A DNA stretch of 13,633 nucleotides from JBCCGI01 sp039029355 (GTDB taxonomy: Bacteria; Planctomycetota; UBA1135; GCA-002686595): NCBI GenBank assembly GCA_039029355.1, contig JBCCGI010000146.1, forward strand, positions 1 through 13,633, read 5' to 3'. The translations under genes and the position numbers were made by a program. Shown here one piece after another: positions 8,384 to 13,633 of this stretch. Position 1 is the stretch's first letter. The number at the start of each line of letters is the position of its first letter. The notes beneath the pieces were generated by a model that made no database searches, was not told the DNA's origin, and was given only the letters and a program-made list of their open reading frames with translations.

Positions 8384-9604
8384 TCAGGTCTGACGGAGCG
8401 CGAGCGATTCGCCGAGCCGCGGATCGCGGATCGGCACGAGCGGGGAGTGTTCGGAGGCGCGCAGCAGCGCGTGGGCGAAGACGCCGCCGGCGCCCGCCAG
8501 CGCGGCGACTTCCGGCAGGCCGAAGGCGGGCCCCGCGGCCCGGAACGCGGGGCCGACAAGCCACAGCAGGTCGACGTAGTGGAGCGCGACGAGCGCAGCG
8601 CCCCAGGCCGCGAGCAGCCCGCGCCGGCGCTTGACGCGGCGCGAGAGCAGCCCGGCGAAGGGCAGCAGGAAGTGACCGAATACGAGCGTTAGCGACACCG
8701 GTGCCCAGCCACCGCGCTGGCGCGGCTGGAACCACACCGTCTCCTCGGGCACGTTCGCGTACCAGATCAGCAGGTACTGCGAGAAGGCGATGTAGCCCCA
8801 GAAGAAGACGAACGCAAAGAGCAGCCGGCCCAGGTCGTGGTAGTGCTCGACGGTCACGACGTCGCGTAGCCGACCGCGGCGCTCGAGCAGCAGCACCAGC
8901 GGCACGCAGAGTCCGAGGAAGCCCAGCACCGACCCGGCGAACACGTAGACGCCGAAGATCGTGCTGAACCACTCGGGGGTGAGCGACATCACGAGGTCGA
9001 ACGAGGCGAAGGCCACGGTCACGCCGTAGAGCACCATCGCCGGCGCGCTGCGCCGCTGCATCGCGAGCGTGGCTTGGGGATCGCCCGAGAGGTCCTGCTC
9101 GCGCGACCTGGCTGCGAACCACCGCGCGAGCCACGACCACGCGCCGATGTAGAGCGCGATGCGGAGGGCGAAGAAGGGGCCGTTCAGCCAGGGCCGCTTG
9201 TGGGCGATCAGCTCCGACTCGTGTGCGGCATCGGCCGCGGCCCACGGAAAGAGCCCGCCGTGCCCGAGGAGGGTGGGCAGCACCACCGGCACCAACAGCA
9301 GCCCGGCCGCGGGAATGGTGAGCGCGACCTTCTCCGCCACCCGTCGCACGGCGACGCTCCAGCCCGAGCGCACCAGGTGCTGCAGCAGCACGAAGAAGAG
9401 CGCTCCGAGGCCGAGTGTCAGCACGAAGAGCGCTGCGATGAGCCACGCGAACTGCGCCCGGCGGAGGCCGTCCTCGGCCAGGAAGGCTGTGAGCAGGACG
9501 CCGACCGCGCCCGCGGCGGCAGCCATGGCGGCGGCACGGGCAGGCCGGCCCAGGTCGCCCGCGATGGTCCTCTCGGGCGCGAATCGGATCGCTTCGGTTC
9601 TCAT
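8384..9604 (-). CDS. actF: Alternative complex III subunit ActF (NrfD/PsrC-like membrane protein)
   Basis: A 406-residue integral membrane protein with about ten helices, a paralogue of ActC within the quinol-oxidising alternative complex III. Visible features are the loop FPWAAADAAHESELIAHKRPWLN (residues 119-141), an ActF-like ALRIALYIGAWSWLA helix, FASFDLVMSLTPEWFSTIFGVY, YLLIWYANVPEET, and the terminal SPLVPIRDPRLGESLAL, which resembles the usual ActF C-terminus. In known structures ActF carries no redox cofactor and is discussed as part of proton translocation. The ATG at 9604 overlaps the actDE stop as ATGA with no Shine-Dalgarno sequence, which points to translational coupling. The much longer reading of this frame is antisense-like sequence over actDE and is rejected. 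Confidence 0.92.
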   Translation of the reverse strand: MRTEAIRFAPERTIAGDLGRPARAAAMAAAAGAVGVLLTAFLAEDGLRRAQFAWLIAALFVLTLGLGALFFVLLQHLVRSGWSVAVRRVAEKVALTIPAAGLLLVPVVLPTLLGHGGLFPWAAADAAHESELIAHKRPWLNGPFFALRIALYIGAWSWLARWFAARSREQDLSGDPQATLAMQRRSAPAMVLYGVTVAFASFDLVMSLTPEWFSTIFGVYVFAGSVLGFLGLCVPLVLLLERRGRLRDVVTVEHYHDLGRLLFAFVFFWGYIAFSQYLLIWYANVPEETVWFQPRQRGGWAPVSLTLVFGHFLLPFAGLLSRRVKRRRGLLAAWGAALVALHYVDLLWLVGPAFRAAGPAFGLPEVAALAGAGGVFAHALLRASEHSPLVPIRDPRLGESLALRQT

Positions 9605-10797
9605 CGGGAGAAGGGCGTGACGCCGGGCGGGAGGTCTTCGGAAGTCGCGTTCTGGCTCCGCTGCAGCGCGCGCAGGTAGGCGACAACCGCCCAGCGGTCG
9701 CGCGCCGCGAGCTGGTCGCCGTAGCCGGCCATGTTGCGCACGCCGTTCCTCACGACGTCGTAGAGCTCGCCGTCCGCGAGCCCGCGCGCGTGCTCGGACT
9801 GCAGGTCGGAGGGCGGCACCCAGGCCGGCTCGCGCAGCGCCTCGGCGCGGATCGCGACCGGGCCGCGCCCGCGCCCGTCCGCGCCATGGCACACGGCGCA
9901 GTGGATCGCGTAGCGCTCCCGCCCGCGGTCGAGCAGCGCTCGATCGATCTCGAGCGGCGGGCGCGACAGCCAATCCCCGTCGGCGCGCCCGGTCTCGAAG
10001 CCCGCGTCCGCGCGCAGCTCGCCGACCGCTACCGTCCCCGCGACGGGCAGGCGCGCGGCGCGCCCGTCGTCGAAGAACGGGCTCTCGGCCTGGGCCCCGC
10101 GCTTGGGCTGCCGGTCCATGTCGCGCACCAGGTGAACGCGCGGCAGCCGCGACACACCCGCTCGCTTGGCTACGATCAGCGCAGGCGGCACCAGCGCGAG
10201 CGCGAGCGCGATCCACGCGCCGTAGACGAGCGGTCGCGGGAACGGGGCACGCGGAGGCGCGTGGAACGCCTCGACCCCCGAGGCTCCTGCCCCGGCCAGC
10301 ACCGCGCGCGCACGCGCCTCGTCGAAGGCGGGGTCGGCCGCCTCGATCGCGACCGCGAAGCCGGTCGAGCTCGCGGCCTGTACCGCCTTCGCGCCCAGCA
10401 CCGGGTTCGCCCAGCGCGGCAGCCCGTTGAGCGCGAGCATGCCGACGAAGGCCGTGACGGCGCCCGCGAGGATCACCACCTCGAAGGCGACCGGCACGTA
10501 GGCCGGGAGGCCCCACGCCGGCTTGCCGCTGGTGACGAACGGATAGTCGACGCCGTTGGTCCAGAGCTGCAGCGCCAGCGCACCGGCCAGTCCCGCCACC
10601 CCAGCGCCGAGGACGAGCCACGGCAGCACCGTCGGGCGCGTGCCCATGGCCTCGTCGATTCCGTGGACCGGATACGGGCTGAAGGCGTCGAAGCGCCGGA
10701 AGCCTGCGGCGCGCACGCTCCGCGTCGCGGCGACCAGCTCGTCCGCCGATGCGAAGGCGCCGACCAGGCCCAACTTGGTGCCCCGCGCGCTAGCCAT
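9601..10797 (-). CDS. actDE: Fused ActD-ActE: DUF3341 membrane protein plus monoheme cytochrome c of alternative complex III
   Basis: A single 398-residue reading frame joins two ACIII subunits. Residues 1-175 are ActD (DUF3341), with GLVGAFASADELVAA, the motif FDAFSPYPVHGIDEAMG and two helices (about 58-80 and 100-124). A linker leads to a third helix (about 188-211). Residues 225-398 are ActE, with MDRQPKRGAQAESPFFDDGR, the heme motif CAVCH (Cys300, Cys303, His304), WVPPSDLQ and probable axial Met356 in GVRNMAGYG. ActE is normally a separate lipoprotein; here the only cysteines are the two heme ligands, so lipid anchoring is impossible and the helix serves as anchor. GGGGAGG lies six bases before the ATG, and the start overlaps actC by eight bases. 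The heme passes electrons from ActB/quinol towards the caa3 cytochrome domain (family knowledge). Confidence 0.93.
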   Translation of the reverse strand: MASARGTKLGLVGAFASADELVAATRSVRAAGFRRFDAFSPYPVHGIDEAMGTRPTVLPWLVLGAGVAGLAGALALQLWTNGVDYPFVTSGKPAWGLPAYVPVAFEVVILAGAVTAFVGMLALNGLPRWANPVLGAKAVQAASSTGFAVAIEAADPAFDEARARAVLAGAGASGVEAFHAPPRAPFPRPLVYGAWIALALALVPPALIVAKRAGVSRLPRVHLVRDMDRQPKRGAQAESPFFDDGRAARLPVAGTVAVGELRADAGFETGRADGDWLSRPPLEIDRALLDRGRERYAIHCAVCHGADGRGRGPVAIRAEALREPAWVPPSDLQSEHARGLADGELYDVVRNGVRNMAGYGDQLAARDRWAVVAYLRALQRSQNATSEDLPPGVTPFSR

Positions 10798-12208
10798 GGG
10801 CGGCCTCCCCGCCGTCGACGTGCCGCGGCTGCGCCCCGGGCAGCCCGGCCTTCACCTCGGCCATGGCGACCATCGGGAGGAAGCGGCAGAAGAGCAGGAA
10901 CAGCGTGAAGAACAGCCCGAAGCTCCCGAGGAACGTCAGCACGTCGACCGCCGTCGGCCGGAAGTGCTGCCACGAGGAGGGCAGGAAGTCGCGGCTCAGC
11001 GACGTGACCGTGATCACGAAGCGCTCGAACCACATGCCCACGTTCACCAGCACGCAGACCGCGACCATCGCCGCCGGGCTCGTCCGTATCCGGCGCGACC
11101 AGAAGAGCTGCGGCACGAGCACGTTGCAGACCACCATGACCCAGTAGGCCCACGCAAACGGGCCGAGGGCCCGGTTCAGGAAGGCGAAGCGCTCGTACGG
11201 ATTGCCGCCGTACCAGGCGATGAAGAGCTCGGTGCCGTACGCGAAGCCGACCATCAGGCTCATCGCGAGGATGACCTTGTTCATCGTCTCCAGGTGCCGC
11301 AGCGTGACGAGGTCTCCGAGGCCGAAGAAGCGGCGCGCGGGCACCATCAACGTGACCACCATCGCGAAGCCGCTGAACACGGCGCCGGCCACGAAATAGG
11401 GCGGGAAGATGGTCGTGTGCCAGCCGGGCACCTGGCTAACCGCGAAGTCGAAGCTGACGACCGAGTGCACGCTAAGCACCAGCGGCGTCGCGAGGCCGGC
11501 GAGGAGCAGGTACGCCTTCTCGTAGCGATGCCACTGGCGCGCCGAGCCGGTCCAGCCGAGGGCGAAGAAGCCGTAGGCGACACGGCGCAGCGTTCCCTTC
11601 GCGCGGTCGCGCAGCGTGGCGAGGTCGGGGATGAGCCCCATGTACCAGAAGAGCAGCGAGACGGTCGCGTACGTGCCGACGGCGAACACGTCCCACAGCA
11701 GCGGGCTCTTGAAGTTGGGCCACATCTGCATCTGGTTCGGCACCGGCAGCAGCCAGTACGCCAGCCACACGCGGCCCACGTGCACGGCTGGGAAGATGCC
11801 GGCGCAGGCCACGGCGAAGATCGTCATCGCCTCGGCGAAGCGGTTGATGCTCGTGCGCCAGCCCTGCCGGGTGAGGAACAGGATGGCCGAGATCAGGGTC
11901 CCGGCGTGGCCGATGCCGACCCAGAACACGAAGTTCACGATCGGCCAGCCCCAGCCCACGGGCGAGTTGTTGCCCCAGACGCCGACGCCGGTCGCGATGA
12001 GGTAGCCGAGCATCCCGAAGAAGAGCCCGGTCAGCGAGACCGAAAGGGCGAAGGCCGCGTACCAGGCGCGGGGCGGGCGTGGGCGCTCGACGATGGCGCA
12101 CACGTCGTCGGTGACGCGGCCGAGCGTGGCCTCGCCCGTCACCAGGGGAGGCCGCCGGCGCGGGTCCTCGGACAGGACGTCAGCCGTCGTGGGAGTGACG
12201 GTCGTCAT
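10790..12208 (-). CDS. actC: Alternative complex III subunit ActC (NrfD/PsrC-like, quinol-binding)
   Basis: A 472-residue polytopic protein with about ten helices and a soluble N-terminal extension of roughly 45 residues. The family core is plain: GIGHAGTLISAILFL (98-112), WRTSINRFAEAMT (117-129), FPAVHVGRVWLAYW (139-152), SVHSVVSFDFAVSQVPGWH (246-264), NVGMWFERFVI (389-399) and SRDFLPSSWQHFRPT (405-419). ActC faces ActB and is where quinol is thought to be oxidised; buried polar residues such as His143, Asp173, His248 and Asp254 are candidates (inference). The ATG at 12208 lies 12 bases after GGAGG and overlaps the end of actB by 29 bases, a longer overlap than elsewhere in the operon. Confidence 0.94.
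   Translation of the reverse strand: MTTVTPTTADVLSEDPRRRPPLVTGEATLGRVTDDVCAIVERPRPPRAWYAAFALSVSLTGLFFGMLGYLIATGVGVWGNNSPVGWGWPIVNFVFWVGIGHAGTLISAILFLTRQGWRTSINRFAEAMTIFAVACAGIFPAVHVGRVWLAYWLLPVPNQMQMWPNFKSPLLWDVFAVGTYATVSLLFWYMGLIPDLATLRDRAKGTLRRVAYGFFALGWTGSARQWHRYEKAYLLLAGLATPLVLSVHSVVSFDFAVSQVPGWHTTIFPPYFVAGAVFSGFAMVVTLMVPARRFFGLGDLVTLRHLETMNKVILAMSLMVGFAYGTELFIAWYGGNPYERFAFLNRALGPFAWAYWVMVVCNVLVPQLFWSRRIRTSPAAMVAVCVLVNVGMWFERFVITVTSLSRDFLPSSWQHFRPTAVDVLTFLGSFGLFFTLFLLFCRFLPMVAMAEVKAGLPGAQPRHVDGGEAAHG
10804..10810 (-). promoter_or_regulatory. Ribosome binding site of the actDE fusion
   Basis: GGGGAGG on the - strand lies six bases before the ATG at 10797, inside the end of actC. It supports that start for the fused gene. 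Confidence 0.55.
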
Positions 12209-13633
12209 GTTCCGCGGGCGCCTCCAGCGCCGGGCTCGGGTTGGTGACGCGGGCGAGGTAGGCGGTGCGCGGCTTGACGTTGAGCTCGCCCAGCAGCTCG
12301 TAGCTCCGCGGGCTCGCGTGGCGGCGCGCGACGAGCGACTCGGAGTCGTTCAGGTCGCCGAACGTGATCGCGCGCGTCGGGCAGACCTGCTGGCAGGCGG
12401 TGCGCACCTCGTCGCGTCCCAGCTCGCGACCCTCGCGGCGCGCCTCGGCTCGCGTGGTCTGGATGCGCTGGACGCAGAACGTGCACTTCTCCATCACGCC
12501 GCGCGAGCGAACCGTCACCTCGGGGTTCTTGCCGAGGCGGAGGAGCTCGTTCTCCTCACCCTCGAGCTCGGCGTTGTAGTCGAAGAAGTTGAAGCGCCGC
12601 ACCTTGTACGGGCAGTTGTTGGCGCAGTAGCGCGTGCCGATACAGCGGTTGTAGACCATGTCGTTGAGGCCCTCGCTGCTGTGGACCGTCGCCGCAACCG
12701 GGCAGACCTGCTCGCACGGCGCGTTCTCGCAGTGCTGGCACGCGACCGGCTGGGTCGTGGCGCGCGGGTCGTCCGGCTCGCCGGCGTAGTACACGTCCAT
12801 GCGGATCCAGTGCATCTCGCGCCCGCGCCGCACCTCGTCCTTGCCGACGACCGGGATGTTGTTCTCGGCCTGGCACGCGACGACGCAGGCGTTGCAGCCG
12901 GTGCAGGATCCGAGGTCGATCGCCATGCCCCAGCGATGCCCCTCGTCGTACTCGTGCTCCTTCCAGAGCGACTCGAGCGGAGGGTGGTGCACGGCGTGCT
13001 GGGCGAAGTCGGGGTGGTCGAGGTACTCGGCCAGGGTGCCCTCGCGGACGAGGTCGCCGAGCCGAGCCTCGCGCCCCTCCATGCCGACCGCGTCGATCAG
13101 GTGGTGCTCCTGGGTCGCCGCCAGCGTCGCCCGCGCGCCGGTGCGCGTGACGCGAACGCCGCCGGCTACGAGTAGCTCGGGCCCGCGCCGGAGCGGGGTC
13201 GCGTCGTCGCCGACGGGCTCGACGCCCTCGGCGGCCGAGCCTCCGACGACCCCCGCCCGTACGCGCCCATAGCCGAGCGCCAGCGCGAGCGAGCCACGCG
13301 CCTGCCCGGGCGCGACGTGGACCGTCGCCTTGGTCGACGCGTCGCCGTGCTCGACGAGTACGACGTCCTCCTGCGCCAGGCCCAGCTCCGCCGCCGTGCG
13401 CGGGGCGACCAGCAGCGCGTTGCCCCACGTGAGCTTGGTCGTGAACTCGGGCAGCTCCTGGAGCCAGGCGTTGTTCGCGAAGCGCCCGTCGTGGACCTTC
13501 GGGCAGCGGTACAGCGTAAGCTCGAGTCCCTCCGGCGCAGGGTCGTCGTTGCGCGGCGGAGCCGCCGGGCGCGCGCCGATCGGCGCGCGCGCCGGCCAGG
13601 GCAGCACGCCGTCGTGCCGACCGCGCCGCCCGC
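12180..13633 (-). CDS. actB: Alternative complex III subunit ActB, C-terminal part (molybdopterin-fold tail plus four-cluster Fe-S domain); cut by window edge
   Basis: About the last half of ActB, whose N-terminal region lies beyond the right edge; the frame is open to the last base. The first roughly 160 visible residues look like the C-terminal part of the molybdopterin-oxidoreductase fold (ANNAWLQELP, TKLTWGNALLVAP), which in ActB holds no molybdenum. The Fe-S domain follows, with four Cys groups: CTGCNACVVAC (coding near 12905-12873), CQHCENAPCEQVC, CIGTRYCANNC and CTFC ... CQQVC. They total 15 cysteines; the third group has Thr where a fourth cysteine would sit, which fits three [4Fe-4S] and one [3Fe-4S] cluster as known for ACIII. 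The protein ends in an acidic, His-rich tail (EHDDRHSHDG) that overlaps actC. ActB should relay electrons from quinol to ActE. ActA is expected further upstream. Confidence 0.94.
   Translation of the reverse strand, partial: GRRGRHDGVLPWPARAPIGARPAAPPRNDDPAPEGLELTLYRCPKVHDGRFANNAWLQELPEFTTKLTWGNALLVAPRTAAELGLAQEDVVLVEHGDASTKATVHVAPGQARGSLALALGYGRVRAGVVGGSAAEGVEPVGDDATPLRRGPELLVAGGVRVTRTGARATLAATQEHHLIDAVGMEGREARLGDLVREGTLAEYLDHPDFAQHAVHHPPLESLWKEHEYDEGHRWGMAIDLGSCTGCNACVVACQAENNIPVVGKDEVRRGREMHWIRMDVYYAGEPDDPRATTQPVACQHCENAPCEQVCPVAATVHSSEGLNDMVYNRCIGTRYCANNCPYKVRRFNFFDYNAELEGEENELLRLGKNPEVTVRSRGVMEKCTFCVQRIQTTRAEARREGRELGRDEVRTACQQVCPTRAITFGDLNDSESLVARRHASPRSYELLGELNVKPRTAYLARVTNPSPALEAPAEHDDRHSHDG

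Noticed and set aside
8374..8559. N-terminal extension of the small membrane protein frame into actF
   Set aside because: The extension is Ser/Pro/Arg-rich shadow sequence over the conserved ActF C-terminus; the membrane protein begins sensibly at the ATG at 8373.
9605..10621. N-terminal extension of the actF frame through actDE
   Set aside because: The sequence before MRTEAIRF has no ActF similarity and lies over the conserved actDE domains; the ATGA overlap at 9601-9604 marks the real start.
10556..12247. 563-residue + strand frame opposite actC
   Set aside because: Same antisense artefact: charged, repetitive composition and no family motifs, while actC is complete on the - strand.

Overview
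The window is a very GC-rich (roughly 70% by eye), almost fully coding piece of an aerobic bacterial chromosome. It holds two blocks that meet tail to tail. Positions 1-120 are leader DNA. Positions 121-3657 on the + strand encode one large Kgd/OdhA-type multifunctional 2-oxoglutarate dehydrogenase/decarboxylase with a fused E2 succinyltransferase core. From the right edge down to 3654, on the - strand, a single tightly packed operon encodes a quinol-to-oxygen respiratory chain.

Reading the - strand operon in its own direction, the genes are: actB (5' part and presumably actA lie beyond the right edge), actC, a fused actD-actE, actF, a small unassigned one-helix membrane protein, a SCO1/SenC copper chaperone, then coxB (subunit II with CuA and a C-terminal cytochrome c domain), coxA (subunit I), coxC (subunit III) and coxD (subunit IV). 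Alternative complex III (ActA-F) oxidises menaquinol or ubiquinol and passes electrons through the ActE heme to the cytochrome c domain of a caa3 oxidase. The oxidase reduces O2 and pumps protons. SCO matures the CuA site. Genes overlap or nearly touch throughout, mostly as ATGA or GTGA stop/start overlaps, so translation of the cluster is probably coupled. No internal promoter or terminator is visible.

The two blocks are functionally related: the Kgd enzyme is a TCA-cycle step whose reducing power ends up in the quinone pool that ACIII/caa3 drains. Their stop codons share a palindromic CTAG, so the two transcription units overlap by four bases with no terminator between them.

Taxonomy cannot be fixed from this window. 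Kgd is best known from Actinobacteria but occurs elsewhere. ACIII plus SCO plus caa3 clusters are typical of Acidobacteriota, Myxococcota and related former deltaproteobacteria, Gemmatimonadota, Planctomycetota, Bacteroidota and Chloroflexota. A high-GC Gram-negative lineage such as a Myxococcota- or Binatota-like bacterium is my guess (inference only). I see no mobile elements, CRISPR arrays, rRNA, tRNA or defence genes, and no clearly new system. The most notable points are the ActD-ActE fusion without a lipobox, the small unassigned protein inside the operon, and the shared stop codons.
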